From Clostridium disporicum (GTDB lineage Bacteria; Bacillota; Clostridia; Clostridiales; Clostridiaceae), in contig NZ_CYZX01000024.1 in the NCBI RefSeq assembly GCF_001405015.1, positions 1-59,415 on the forward strand: a stretch of DNA of 59,415 nt. The letters run 5' to 3'. Under the pieces are notes generated by a model, which was not told the DNA's origin, did not search any database, and saw only the letters and a program-made list of their open reading frames with translations. Position 1 is the stretch's first letter. Every line of letters starts with the position of its first letter. The position numbers and the translations under genes are program-made. This document shows positions 8,052-16,952 of this stretch, one piece after another.

Positions 8052-8708
8052 ATGCATTATGGAAACCTTCAAAAAATTAGAGATGGAAGAAGAACTTATG
8101 CAATAACTCCAGATATACCTGGTGGATTTGTAAGTGCAGAAACATTAGAAAAAATAGCTAAAGTTTCAAAGAAGTATAATGGTGTATTAAAAATAACATC
8201 AGGTCAAAGAATTTTAATTACAAATCTTAAGGAAGAGGATTTACCACAAATTTGGGATGACTTAGGGATGGAACCAGCTGTTGTAAAGGCTAATTCTGTT
8301 AAGAACGTAGAAATATGTCCAGCGGGCTTTTGCAAAAGAAGCAAGTATAATACTATAGGAATTGGAATGAAGTTAACTAAAAAGTATGGCAAGAAGGATA
8401 TGCCTTGTAGAACTAAAATAGGAGTTGCTGGATGTAGAAATTCTTGTGGAAGTGTTTATGCTAAAGATGTAGGAGTAATAGCCGATGTAACAGGATTAAT
8501 GGTAGTTGCTGGAGGTTCAGCAGGGTTTAATCCAAGAATTGCAGATATTATTGCAAAAGATTTAGATGAACAGCAAACTTTAAAACTTATAGATTCTATC
8601 TTTGATTATTATAGAGAAAATGCTGAGTTAGGTGAAAAGCTAGGATTTATGATAGAAAGATTAGGAATAGAAAAATTTAAAGCAGATGTAATAGAAAAAG
8701 CAAAATAA
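8052..8708 (+). CDS. Small nitrite/sulfite reductase-like siroheme 4Fe-4S protein
   Basis: 218 residues, much shorter than assimilatory sulfite or nitrite reductases (about 500 or more). It has one N-terminal ferredoxin-like half domain (IPGGFVSAETLEKIAKVS...ITSGQRILI) and one siroheme/4Fe-4S domain. Cysteines at 89 and 94 (CPAGFC), 119, 128 and 132 (GCRNSCG) supply the cluster and siroheme ligands, although the first pair is C-x4-C rather than the usual C-x5-C. Such small proteins occur in anaerobes, where their physiological electron acceptor is poorly defined. Operon partner of the HAD gene. Confidence 0.8.
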   Translation: MHYGNLQKIRDGRRTYAITPDIPGGFVSAETLEKIAKVSKKYNGVLKITSGQRILITNLKEEDLPQIWDDLGMEPAVVKANSVKNVEICPAGFCKRSKYNTIGIGMKLTKKYGKKDMPCRTKIGVAGCRNSCGSVYAKDVGVIADVTGLMVVAGGSAGFNPRIADIIAKDLDEQQTLKLIDSIFDYYRENAELGEKLGFMIERLGIEKFKADVIEKAK

Positions 8709-8779
8709 TTAATAGTTAAGAGTTGATACTTTAAAATTAACCATTAAACTAAGATAAAATTTCTTTGAGGATATTTTAA

Positions 8780-8821
8780 AATCCAGCAAAATATAAATAT
8801 TATTCTGCTGGATTTTTTTTA
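8780..8821. terminator. Rho-independent terminator
   Basis: ATCCAGCA (8781-8788) pairs with TGCTGGAT (8805-8812), followed by eight T. It ends the HAD-reductase operon and faces the convergent DedA gene. Confidence 0.8.
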
Positions 8822-8848
8822 TGAATAGTTACTATTAATTCTTAAATT

Positions 8849-9349
8849 TTAAAATGTCATAGTTGATAAAATATATCCAAAGTATCCAAAAGACATTAAA
8901 ACAAGATTCCATACAAAAATTCCAATAGAGGAATATATTATATAATCTTTGAATTTAACTTTGAAAATCCCAGACATTAGAGATATAAAAGTTCTAATCG
9001 TAGGAAGCATTCTACCAATAAGACACATCTTAGCTCCATATTTTTCAGCTGTTTCTTTAGCTTTTCTTAGTGATTTTTGAGTACTCGGAAATTTATTATA
9101 AAAAAAGTTATATATGATATCACCAAATTTGGAAGACACTAAATAATAAGTTATACTTCCAAGAATTGACCCTAAAGTTGCAATAGCAAAAACTATCAGA
9201 AAAGAATGTCCACTGCTTTTTATAAAAACACCTACAGCTGGCATAATTACGATTGCAGGAATACCGGTAAGATTTAATGCTTCTAAGAACATAATTATAA
9301 AAATAATTACTAAAGTATTAGCTTTTAAAGTTTCTATTAAATTTGTCAT
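8849..9349 (-). CDS. DedA family (VTT/SNARE-associated) membrane protein
   Basis: 166 residues with about four to five hydrophobic segments and the DedA signature GRMLPTIRTFISLMSGIF near residue 117. DedA proteins are inner-membrane proteins now linked to phospholipid or undecaprenyl-phosphate translocation and to envelope homeostasis (family knowledge). It is slightly shorter than the typical 190-220 residues. GGAGAAAC precedes the start on the minus strand. A related VTT-domain protein is encoded divergently at 9939. Confidence 0.85.
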   Translation of the reverse strand: MTNLIETLKANTLVIIFIIMFLEALNLTGIPAIVIMPAVGVFIKSSGHSFLIVFAIATLGSILGSITYYLVSSKFGDIIYNFFYNKFPSTQKSLRKAKETAEKYGAKMCLIGRMLPTIRTFISLMSGIFKVKFKDYIIYSSIGIFVWNLVLMSFGYFGYILSTMTF

Positions 9350-9938
9350 TTGTTTCTCCTTATACTTGATAAATGTAATATATAGTGGTGAAGCTACCTT
9401 TATATTTTTTCTTATTAAGGTAAGTTGTCCATAGTTACTTACCTCATAAGATACTACCGAGTTATGACCGCTATTTGAGAAATATAGATATTTTCAATTA
9501 GAAGTTATAGAGTTATAAGGTAGAATAAACATCAGGTAAAGTACTTATATAATATAAAATTTTAAATCCATTCTAACCTAATTATTCTAATATTATAACT
9601 TCGCTATAAAGTTCACACAATATGTAAGCAAATCTTTTACTGGGATAAATACCATATAGATTTATTTTTCATATAATGCCTTAGATAAAATATAACTTAA
9701 TACTATTATATCTAATCATAACAATGATAATTGTTAAGAAACTGTATACAAAATGTTTTTATAGTAAAATATTGAAATCAAGCGTATAGCTAAGAAATTT
9801 TACATATAAATATTAAAGATGAATTGTTTGCTAGTATTTATATAAGGTTTTTTCTGTTTTTAGAAATATATAAGTAAAAACGGTAAGTTTAGAATGAATA
9901 TTTATTATGAAAATATGAAGGTTTAAGGGTAAGATTAG
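9350..9938. other. Divergent intergenic region, 589 bases
   Basis: This AT-rich region lies between the two divergent DedA-superfamily genes. It contains a short inverted repeat AGGTAAGT/ACTTACCT at about 9418-9443 and the dyad TAACAAT-GATA-ATTGTTA at 9719-9736, which could be an operator. No convincing small gene or RNA gene was recognised. Confidence 0.4.
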
Positions 9939-10589
9939 ATGAATAAAAAGGATAGAATAAATAGAGGCAAATTTTATATTTTATTAACAATAATATTTGT
10001 AGCTCTGACTCTTTTAATATTAAATGTAAAGTATCTTAATGGTAAATTAAGTATAGTGGTGATAGCTAATTTTATAAGAAAAAATGGTGTTTTTTCGTCT
10101 TCGATATATCTTTTGATATTTGCGATAAAACCTTTTTTTGTTATAATTCCATCAAATATAATAGCTATAGCTGCTGGAAAAGTATTTGGCGCTTTTTGGG
10201 GATTTATACTAACTATGATTGGATATTATATTTCTGGGACTGTGGCATTTTTTTTATCAAGGCTTTTAGGGAGAAGTTTTGTAGAAGATTTAATCGGAAG
10301 TAGATTTGTAAAGCTAGACCAAAACCTTGAGAAAAATGGATTTAAAATACTATTTTTATTAAGACTTCCTCCAATATTACCATATGATGCATTAAGTTAT
10401 ACTTGTGGATTAACTAAAATAAAGTATAGCGATTTTATTTGGGCATCAGTTTTAGGGGTAGCTCCTGAAACACTTTGTTATGTAATTTTAGGAATGAACT
10501 TTAATAATCCATTTTCCGTGAAGTTTATATTGCCATTAATAATTATTATTTTTGGGATAATTTTCGCAAAGAAATTAGTCAAAAGATAG
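9939..10589 (+). CDS. TVP38/TMEM64 family membrane protein (VTT domain)
   Basis: 216 residues with about six hydrophobic segments. The VTT-domain core is seen in IAAGKVFGAFWGFILTMIGY and in LFLLRLPPILPYDALSY, the equivalent of the F-x-x-R-x-x-P-x-x-P motif. The family shares a fold with DedA and is thought to help lipid movement across membranes. The ribosome site is weak (AAGGGTAAG), so the start is less certain. It stands opposite the DedA gene, suggesting shared membrane-lipid context. Confidence 0.8.
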   Translation: MNKKDRINRGKFYILLTIIFVALTLLILNVKYLNGKLSIVVIANFIRKNGVFSSSIYLLIFAIKPFFVIIPSNIIAIAAGKVFGAFWGFILTMIGYYISGTVAFFLSRLLGRSFVEDLIGSRFVKLDQNLEKNGFKILFLLRLPPILPYDALSYTCGLTKIKYSDFIWASVLGVAPETLCYVILGMNFNNPFSVKFILPLIIIIFGIIFAKKLVKR

Positions 10590-10626
10590 TAGTTTATATC
10601 CAGATTAATCTATAAAAGATAAAATG

Positions 10627-10655
10627 TTGGATTAATTAATTAATCGTGTTACAAT
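10627..10655 (+). promoter_or_regulatory. Promoter of pyrE
   Basis: TTGGAT (10627-10632) and TACAAT (10650-10655) are spaced by 17 bases, 37 bases before the pyrE start codon. No PyrR-binding element lies in this short leader, so pyrE initiation appears separate from the attenuated pyrB operon. Confidence 0.65.
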
Positions 10656-10691
10656 ACAAGAGAATATTTTTGTAGAGAGGAATGTTATAAA

Positions 10692-11363
10692 ATGGATAAG
10701 TACAAAGAACAGTTTATTGAATTTATGATTGAAAGTAATGTATTAAGATTTGGAGAGTTTACTACTAAGAGTGGAAGACAAACCCCTTTCTTTATTAACA
10801 CTGGAAACTATACTACTGGGGAACAATTAAGTAAGCTTGGTGATTTTTATGCTGAAGCTATAAAGAAACATTTTAATAATGATGTAGATGTTTTATTTGG
10901 ACCTGCATACAAAGGAATTCCACTAACAGTAGTTACTGCAGTATCAATGAATAAGCTTTACGGAGCAAATGTTCAATATTGTTCAAATAGAAAAGAAGTA
11001 AAGGATCACGGTGAAGGTGGAATATTACTAGGAGCTAAGATTGACTCTGATAAGAAAGTTGTAATAGTAGAAGATGTAATGACTGCTGGAACTTCAATAT
11101 ATGAAACTGCACCAATATTAAAAGCGCAAGGAAATCCACAAATACAAGGATTAATAATTTCTGTTGATAGAATGGAAAAAGGTAGAGGTGAAAAGTCAGC
11201 TCAAGAAGAAATTAAAGAGGTGTTTGGAATTCAAACTTACTCAATAGTTACAATGAAAGAAGTTGTAGAGTACTTATATAACAGAGAATTGAACGGAAAA
11301 GTATATATAGACGACAAAATCAAAGTTGCAATAGAAAAATATTATGAAAAATATGGTGTATAA
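10692..11363 (+). CDS. pyrE: Orotate phosphoribosyltransferase
   Basis: 223 residues. It converts orotate and PRPP to orotidine 5'-phosphate. The PRPP-binding loop VVIVEDVMTAGTS near residue 120 and the N-terminal GRQTPFFINTG orotate-binding region are clear. AGAGGAA precedes ATG 10692. It is upstream of the PyrR-type attenuator and so may partly escape that control, unlike pyrB-pyrD. The other steps of the pathway follow in the same direction. Confidence 0.93.
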   Translation: MDKYKEQFIEFMIESNVLRFGEFTTKSGRQTPFFINTGNYTTGEQLSKLGDFYAEAIKKHFNNDVDVLFGPAYKGIPLTVVTAVSMNKLYGANVQYCSNRKEVKDHGEGGILLGAKIDSDKKVVIVEDVMTAGTSIYETAPILKAQGNPQIQGLIISVDRMEKGRGEKSAQEEIKEVFGIQTYSIVTMKEVVEYLYNRELNGKVYIDDKIKVAIEKYYEKYGV

Positions 11364-11393
11364 AAAAATTACAACCGAAACTCTCTAAAAATA

Positions 11394-11422
11394 TTGACAG
11401 CATTAAAAAAAAATGGTATCTT
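11394..11422 (+). promoter_or_regulatory. Promoter of the pyrBICFKD operon
   Basis: TTGACA (11394-11399), 17 bases, TATCTT (11417-11422). The transcript would begin near 11430, just in front of the PyrR-binding hairpin. Confidence 0.75.
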
Positions 11423-11434
11423 AGATTAAAATAA

Positions 11435-11538
11435 AGAACCTTTAATGAAATCCAGAGAGATTTAAAAGGAAGTGTAATTTTTATTAGACAACGGGATTAT
11501 TATGTCTTCCTTTAGATAAAGGAAGACATTTTTTTATT
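11435..11538 (+). promoter_or_regulatory. PyrR-type pyrimidine attenuator
   Basis: Three mutually exclusive structures can be read. (1) CCTTTAA (11439-11445) pairs with TTAAAAGG (11462-11469) around the loop AATCCAGAGAGAT, which matches the PyrR-binding loop (UCCAGAGAGG type). (2) AAAGGAAG on the 3' side of that hairpin (about 11465-11472) is exactly complementary to CTTCCTTT (11506-11513), giving an antiterminator. (3) ATGTCTTCCTTT (11502-11513) pairs with AAAGGAAGACAT (11518-11529), followed by T-run, giving the terminator. By analogy with Bacillus, UMP/UTP-bound PyrR stabilises structure 1 and so causes termination. pyrR itself is not in the window. Confidence 0.88.
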
Positions 11539-11586
11539 ATTTCTTTAAATTTAGCCCTGAGAGGTTAAGAAGGAGAGGAAAATTAT

Positions 11587-12507
11587 ATGATGAATAAACA
11601 TTTAATAAATCCAATGGACTTTACGATAGAAGAATTAAATGAAATCTTTGAATTAGCACATCGAATTATATCAAATCCAGAAGAGTATTCACACGTATGT
11701 GAAGGAAAAATACTAGCTACTCTGTTTTATGAACCAAGTACCAGAACAAAATTTAGCTTCGAAGCTGCCATGATGAGATTGGGCGGAAAGATATTAGGGT
11801 TTTCAGAACCAAATTCAAGCTCAGCAGCAAAAGGTGAAACTTTAGCAGACACTATAAAAATGGTATCTATATACTCAGATATTATAGCAATGAGACATCC
11901 TAAAGAAGGATCAGCTAAGGTCGCAAGTATGTACTCATCAGTACCTGTTATAAATGCAGGGGATGGAGGGCACCAACACCCAACTCAAACACTAACAGAC
12001 CTTTTAACGATAAAGACTTTAAAAGGTAGATTAGACAATCATGTTATTGGTATTTGTGGAGACTTAAAATATGGTAGAACAGTTCAATCTTTAATAACAG
12101 CCATGTCAAGATATAAAAATATCAAGTTTGTTTTAATATCACCAAAAGAATTAGGAATACCTCAATATATAAGAGAAGAGGTTTTAAATAAAAATAATAT
12201 AGAATTCAGAGAAGTAGAAAAGATAGAGGATGTAATAGAAGAATTAGATATCCTTTATATGACTAGAATTCAAAAAGAAAGATTTTTTAATGAAGATGAA
12301 TATATGAGATTAAAAGATAGCTACATTTTAGATGCAGAAAAGATGAAATTAGCTAAAGAAGATATGATAATAATGCATCCACTTCCAAGAGTAAATGAAA
12401 TAGATGTTGAAGTTGATAAAGATAAAAGAGCAGCATACTTTAAGCAAGCAGAGTTTGGTATGTATGTAAGAATGGCTTTAATGGCTAAGTTATTGGGGGT
12501 AGCGTAA
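11587..12507 (+). CDS. pyrB: Aspartate carbamoyltransferase catalytic subunit
   Basis: 306 residues (305 if the second ATG is used). It condenses carbamoyl phosphate and aspartate to N-carbamoylaspartate, the committed pyrimidine step. The carbamoyl-phosphate motif STRTKFSFE is at about residue 51, the HxxxQ-like GGHQHPTQTLTDL near 133, and MHPLPRVNEI near 263. AAGGAGAGG precedes the start. It overlaps pyrI by one base (TAATG), as expected for the two-subunit class B holoenzyme. It lies behind the PyrR attenuator. Confidence 0.95.
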   Translation: MMNKHLINPMDFTIEELNEIFELAHRIISNPEEYSHVCEGKILATLFYEPSTRTKFSFEAAMMRLGGKILGFSEPNSSSAAKGETLADTIKMVSIYSDIIAMRHPKEGSAKVASMYSSVPVINAGDGGHQHPTQTLTDLLTIKTLKGRLDNHVIGICGDLKYGRTVQSLITAMSRYKNIKFVLISPKELGIPQYIREEVLNKNNIEFREVEKIEDVIEELDILYMTRIQKERFFNEDEYMRLKDSYILDAEKMKLAKEDMIIMHPLPRVNEIDVEVDKDKRAAYFKQAEFGMYVRMALMAKLLGVA

Positions 12508-12938
12508 TGTTAGAGATTACAAGTATAAAAAATGGATTTGTATTAGATCATATTAGAGCTGGGGTAGGAGTTAAGATATTTAAATATCTTAAACTTGAAG
12601 ATGGAGAAAATGAAGTTGCATTAATAATAAATGCAAAAAGTATAAAGAATGGTAGAAAAGATATAATAAAGATAGAAAATGCTACAGAAATAGATTTTAC
12701 AGTTTTAGCGTTATTATCGCCAGGAATAACTATAAATCAAGTTAAAAATGAAGAGATAATAGCAAAGATAAAACCAGAATTACCAAAGCAAATTAAAGGA
12801 ATAATTACATGTAACAATCCAAGATGTATAACAAGTGATGAAAAATACTTAGAGCATGTTTTTGATCTTGTTAACGAAGATAAAGGATCTTACAAATGTC
12901 AGTATTGCGATACAATAATTAATCCAAGTGAGGTATAA
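12507..12938 (+). CDS. pyrI: Aspartate carbamoyltransferase regulatory subunit
   Basis: 143 residues. The N-terminal nucleotide-binding domain (ITSIKNGFVLDHIRAGVGVK) is followed by a zinc domain with four cysteines in CNNPRC and CQYC that docks on PyrB. It confers allosteric control by CTP and ATP in PyrB6-PyrI6 enzymes. Its start overlaps the pyrB stop, which suggests balanced subunit synthesis. pyrI is found in many clostridia but not in Bacillus. Confidence 0.94.
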   Translation: MLEITSIKNGFVLDHIRAGVGVKIFKYLKLEDGENEVALIINAKSIKNGRKDIIKIENATEIDFTVLALLSPGITINQVKNEEIIAKIKPELPKQIKGIITCNNPRCITSDEKYLEHVFDLVNEDKGSYKCQYCDTIINPSEV

Positions 12939-12940
12939 AA

Positions 12941-14140
12941 ATGAGCAACTTATTGATAAAAAACGTTAATGTAGTAGATGCGTTTCAAAACTTCCATGGA
13001 GATGTATATATAGAGAACGGAATAATAAAGGAAGTTGGACAAGATATAAAAAAGGATAATGTTGAAATTATAGATGGAAACAGCCTAACTTTAATGCCAA
13101 GCTTCATAGATACTCATGCACACTTTAGAGAACCAGGATTCACTCAAAAGGAAGATATTGAAACTGGATCTAAAGCAGCAGTAAAAGGTGGATATACAGG
13201 AGTTTGTTTAATGGCTAATACTTGGCCAGTATGTTCAAACTATGAAGTATTAAATCATGTAAGAAATAGAGCAAAAGAAGTTGGATTAACAGATATACAC
13301 CAATGTGTTTCAATAACTGAAAACTTCAAAGGTAGCAATATAGAACATTTAAATATGTTTAAAGATGATAAAGAAGTAAAAGCTATATCAGATGATGGTG
13401 TAGGAGTTATGGATTCAAGCGTAATGATGAAGGCTATGGAAGTAGCTAGAGAAAATAACTGGATAGTTATGTCACATGCTGAAGATAAGACATTCTCAAA
13501 GATAGATATGAGAATGGCAGAAGATTTAATGACAATAAGAGATTTATATCTAGCAAAAGTAACTAAAGCACATCTTCATATGGCTCATGTAAGTACAGTA
13601 GAATCAATAAATGCTATAGAGAGAGCTAAAGAAGAAGGTGTAAATGTAACTTGTGAAGTAACACCTCATCACTTAGCTTTAGATAGTAGCATAAGTAATT
13701 ATAGAGTAAATCCTCCAATAAGAGAAAAAGAGGATGTAGAAACTTTAATAAGAGCTATAAGAAAAGGTGTTGTAGATTGCATAGGAACAGACCACGCTCC
13801 ACATACTGAAGAAGATAAGAAAAATGGAGCGCCAGGAATGGTTGGATTAGAAACTGCTTTTTCAATATGCTACACGACGCTAGTTAAAGAAAATAATATC
13901 TCATTAAATAAATTAAGCGAATTAATGTCTAGAAATTCAGCTAATATTTTAGGAATGAATAAAGGATTAATAAGTGTTGGAAAAGATGGAGATATGGTAC
14001 TTGTAGATTTAAATCAAAAGGTTACTGTAGATAGAGAGAAATTTGTATCAAGAGGTAAGAATACACCTTTCCACGGAAGAGAATATTACGGTGAAGTTAA
14101 GATGACAATAAAAGGTGGAAATGTAGTTTATAAAGCTTAA
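12941..14140 (+). CDS. pyrC: Dihydroorotase
   Basis: 399 residues, a type I (long) dihydroorotase that cyclises N-carbamoylaspartate. The metal motif DTHAHFREPG lies near residue 57, further His ligands lie in MSHAED and HMAHVST, and the catalytic Asp lies in IGTDHAPHT. The start lies two bases after the pyrI stop, with GAGGT within the end of pyrI. Confidence 0.94.
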   Translation: MSNLLIKNVNVVDAFQNFHGDVYIENGIIKEVGQDIKKDNVEIIDGNSLTLMPSFIDTHAHFREPGFTQKEDIETGSKAAVKGGYTGVCLMANTWPVCSNYEVLNHVRNRAKEVGLTDIHQCVSITENFKGSNIEHLNMFKDDKEVKAISDDGVGVMDSSVMMKAMEVARENNWIVMSHAEDKTFSKIDMRMAEDLMTIRDLYLAKVTKAHLHMAHVSTVESINAIERAKEEGVNVTCEVTPHHLALDSSISNYRVNPPIREKEDVETLIRAIRKGVVDCIGTDHAPHTEEDKKNGAPGMVGLETAFSICYTTLVKENNISLNKLSELMSRNSANILGMNKGLISVGKDGDMVLVDLNQKVTVDREKFVSRGKNTPFHGREYYGEVKMTIKGGNVVYKA

Positions 14141-14156
14141 GTAAGGAGAATTTTAA

Positions 14157-15029
14157 ATGGATAAATTAATAATAGATAAATTATATGAAAGAGTAGAAGA
14201 AAGAGGAGTAGTTTGTTTAGGGTTAGATACAGCTGTTGAGTATCTTCCAAGCCACGTATTAGAAGGAAGAACTTTAAGTGAAGCATTATTCCACTTCAAT
14301 AAGGAAATAATAGATGCAACTTTAGATGTTGTAGCTTGCTTTAAAGTTCAAATAGCTTACTATGAAGCTTTAGGAATTGAAGGATTAATAGCTTACAAAA
14401 ATACACTTCAATATTTAAGAGAAAAAGATGCAATAATAATTGCAGATATAAAAAGAGGAGATATAGCTGCGACAGCTTCACAATATGCAAAGGCGCACTT
14501 TACAGGAGATTTTGAAGCGGATTTTATAACTCTAAGTCCATACATGGGAATGGATAGTATCGAACCATACCTACCTTACATGAAAGAAGGAATAAAGGGA
14601 GTATTCGTACTAGTTAGAACTTCAAATCCAGGTGCAGAAGATTTTGAAAATCTTGATATAGTAGGTGGCAAAAAGTTATACAACGCTGTTGGTGATAGAT
14701 TAACTGAAATGGGTCAAGAAGTTAAAGGTAAGTACGGATATACTCAAATCGGTGGAGTAATAGGATGTACTCATGTTGAAGAAGGTAAGGAAATAAGAAG
14801 CAGATATAATGATATGTTCTTCTTAATACCAGGATATGGAGCACAAGGTGGAAAAGCTGAAGATGTAGCTCTTTACTTAAACAATGGAAATGGTGGAGTA
14901 GTAAATTCATCAAGAGGAATATTATTAGCGTATAAAAAGGAAAATAGAGAAATGGAATTTGCTGCTTGTGCAAGAGAAGAAGCTATAAAGATGAGAGATG
15001 AAATAAGAAGAGCTGTAGAATCTAAGTAA
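14157..15029 (+). CDS. pyrF: Orotidine 5'-phosphate decarboxylase (type 2)
   Basis: 290 residues, the longer family found in many Firmicutes and Actinobacteria. It makes UMP from OMP. The catalytic motif AIIIADIKRGDIAATA contains the Asp-Lys-Asp core near residue 97, and phosphate-binding residues lie in the C-terminal GYGAQGG. TAAGGAG precedes the ATG. Next in the operon after pyrC. Confidence 0.93.
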   Translation: MDKLIIDKLYERVEERGVVCLGLDTAVEYLPSHVLEGRTLSEALFHFNKEIIDATLDVVACFKVQIAYYEALGIEGLIAYKNTLQYLREKDAIIIADIKRGDIAATASQYAKAHFTGDFEADFITLSPYMGMDSIEPYLPYMKEGIKGVFVLVRTSNPGAEDFENLDIVGGKKLYNAVGDRLTEMGQEVKGKYGYTQIGGVIGCTHVEEGKEIRSRYNDMFFLIPGYGAQGGKAEDVALYLNNGNGGVVNSSRGILLAYKKENREMEFAACAREEAIKMRDEIRRAVESK

Positions 15030-15043
15030 TGGGGGACAATATC

Positions 15044-15781
15044 ATGAAGTATACGAAAGCAAAGATATTATCTAATACAGAAATAGTAGATGGAATATAT
15101 AAAATGGCGGTTGAAGACCATAATAAAGTAAATGCAGGTCAATTTTATATGTTAAAGCATCAAGGTGCAACACTACTTCCAAGACCTATAAGTGTTTCTG
15201 AAAAGGAAGAAGGAACAGTAACATTTTTATATGCTACTGTAGGTAAAGGTACAAAAGAGTTTGCGAACCTTAGAGAAGGGGAAACTATAGAATTAACAGG
15301 TCCTCTTGGAAATGGATTCGATATAGATAAGAAATATGGTAATGTTGCTTTAGTTGCTGGAGGTATTGGAATAGCACCTATGGTGGAACTTGCCAAGAGA
15401 TTAAGAGAAAAGAATAAAGGTATGAAGATGGATCTTTATGCTGGATTTAGAGATGACATATATTTAACTGATGAATTATGTAAGTACATAAATGATGGAT
15501 ATGTTTCAACTAATACTGGAAAGTATGGTCATAAGGGATTTGTAACAGATTTATTAGAAGTTGATAAATATGATACAGTATTATGCTGCGGGCCAGAAGT
15601 TATGATGAAAAAAGTAGTTGAAATGTGTAAAGAAAAGGGAGTTCAAGTATATGTTTCAATGGAAAAACATATGGCTTGTGGGGTTGGAGCATGTTTAGTA
15701 TGTACATGCAAAACTAAAGATGGAAATAAAAGAACATGTAAAGACGGTCCAGTTTTTGATGGAAACTATGTTGAACTATAG
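15044..15781 (+). CDS. pyrK: Dihydroorotate dehydrogenase B, electron-transfer subunit
   Basis: 245 residues from ATG 15044. An upstream ATG at 15029 overlaps the GGGGGA ribosome site and the pyrF stop, so the later start is preferred. The FAD motif RPISVSE is near residue 48, and the NAD-binding GGIGIAPMVELAK is near 108. A C-terminal [2Fe-2S] cluster is formed by CGVGACLVCTC plus a later Cys. It passes electrons from PyrD to NAD+ and sits directly before pyrD. Confidence 0.93.
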   Translation: MKYTKAKILSNTEIVDGIYKMAVEDHNKVNAGQFYMLKHQGATLLPRPISVSEKEEGTVTFLYATVGKGTKEFANLREGETIELTGPLGNGFDIDKKYGNVALVAGGIGIAPMVELAKRLREKNKGMKMDLYAGFRDDIYLTDELCKYINDGYVSTNTGKYGHKGFVTDLLEVDKYDTVLCCGPEVMMKKVVEMCKEKGVQVYVSMEKHMACGVGACLVCTCKTKDGNKRTCKDGPVFDGNYVEL

Positions 15782-15800
15782 GAACTAAGGAGTACGTGAT

Positions 15801-16697
15801 ATGTTGAAGGTTAATATAAATGGAGTAGATTTTAAAAATCCTGTAATAGCAGCATCTGGAACATTTGGCTTCGGAAGTGAATACAATGAGTTTTACGATG
15901 TGGGAGTTTTAGGCGGAATATCATCAAAGGGATTAACTTTAAATCCTAAGGATGGTAATAATGGAATAAGAGTTTTTGAAACACCATCAGGAATGATGAA
16001 TTCAGTTGGACTTCAAAACCCAGGTATAGAAAGATTTATATCAGAAGAACTTCCAAAGATGAGAAAGTTAAACACTAACGTTATAGCTAATGTTGGTGGA
16101 GGTTGTATCGAAGATTACGAAACGGCAGTTGAAAAGCTAAGAGGAACAGATATAGATATGATAGAACTTAACATATCTTGCCCTAATGTTAAGTCAGGGG
16201 GGATGGCTTTTGGAATTAAATCAGAAGTAGCTTATGATGTTGTATCAAAGATAAAGAAAATAGCAGATAAGCCTTTAATGGTTAAGCTATCACCTAATGC
16301 TGAAAATATAGTAGAGATGGCATTAGAATGTGAGAGAGCTGGAGCGGATTCAATTTCATTAATAAATACACTTAAAGGATTAGCAATAGATCCATATAAG
16401 AGAAAGCCAGTATTTGATAATGTTTATGCAGGGGTTTCAGGGCCAGCAGTTAAACCAGTAGCACTTAGAATGGTTCATGAAGTAGCAAAGGCTGTAAGCG
16501 TACCAGTAATAGGGCTAGGTGGTATAGTTTCAGGAATTGATGCTATAGAGTTTATGATGGCTGGAGCAAGTGCAGTTCAAATAGGAACAGTTAATTTCTT
16601 TAATCCTAATGCAGGTAAAGAGATTATAGAGCAAATGGAACAGTTCTGTAAGGAACAAGGTATAAAAGATATAAATGAAATAATAGGAATTATATAA
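15801..16697 (+). CDS. pyrD: Dihydroorotate dehydrogenase B, catalytic subunit
   Basis: 298 residues, class 1B FMN enzyme that oxidises dihydroorotate to orotate with NAD+ through PyrK. The catalytic Cys is in ELNISCPNVKSGG near residue 133; FMN-binding GLGGIVSG and MMAGASAVQIGT lie near the C-terminus. The pairing with PyrK, rather than a quinone-linked class 2 enzyme, fits an anaerobe. It is followed by an unusual structured spacer before carA. Confidence 0.94.
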   Translation: MLKVNINGVDFKNPVIAASGTFGFGSEYNEFYDVGVLGGISSKGLTLNPKDGNNGIRVFETPSGMMNSVGLQNPGIERFISEELPKMRKLNTNVIANVGGGCIEDYETAVEKLRGTDIDMIELNISCPNVKSGGMAFGIKSEVAYDVVSKIKKIADKPLMVKLSPNAENIVEMALECERAGADSISLINTLKGLAIDPYKRKPVFDNVYAGVSGPAVKPVALRMVHEVAKAVSVPVIGLGGIVSGIDAIEFMMAGASAVQIGTVNFFNPNAGKEIIEQMEQFCKEQGIKDINEIIGII

Positions 16698-16934
16698 ATA
16701 TTAGATAGAGAAATATGGTACACCTATTGAAGTTAATTTAGTAGGATTACTTAAAGCGTATTATTTACGTGAATAAAGTAAAGAAACATCTGACTAAATT
16801 AGGATAAGGGGTAAGGAAGCACCTACTAACATATGTTGGTAGGTGTAAAACATATATAGGTTAGATTTCTAAAATTAGAGACTTAGAATCTTACTTAACG
16901 TCACCTAGCTAAATTAAAATTTAGAGGTTCGCTT
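16698..16934 (+). promoter_or_regulatory. Structured pyrD-carA spacer, possible RNA element
   Basis: The 237 bases between pyrD and carA can fold into several hairpins: TAATTTAGT and ACTAAATTA enclosing about 16737-16800; a 13-bp near-palindrome CACCTACTAACAT... at 16820-16845; AGATTTCTAA...TTAGAATCT at about 16864-16892; and CTAAATT-AA-AATTTAG just before 16925. There is no T-run terminator and no PyrR loop motif, so it differs from the pyrB leader. An 8-codon frame starts at about 16713. I do not recognise it as a known riboswitch. It could be a processing or translational control element. Confidence 0.45.
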
Positions 16935-16952
16935 ATGGGAGGAAACATAAAT

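Noticed and set aside
14722..14973. 83-codon minus-strand frame inside pyrF
   Set aside because: Antisense shadow of pyrF, low-complexity His/Leu/Phe composition.
16698..16934. PyrR attenuator or T-box before carA
   Set aside because: No CCAGAGAG loop, no terminator T-run, and no T-box consensus; left as an unknown structured element.
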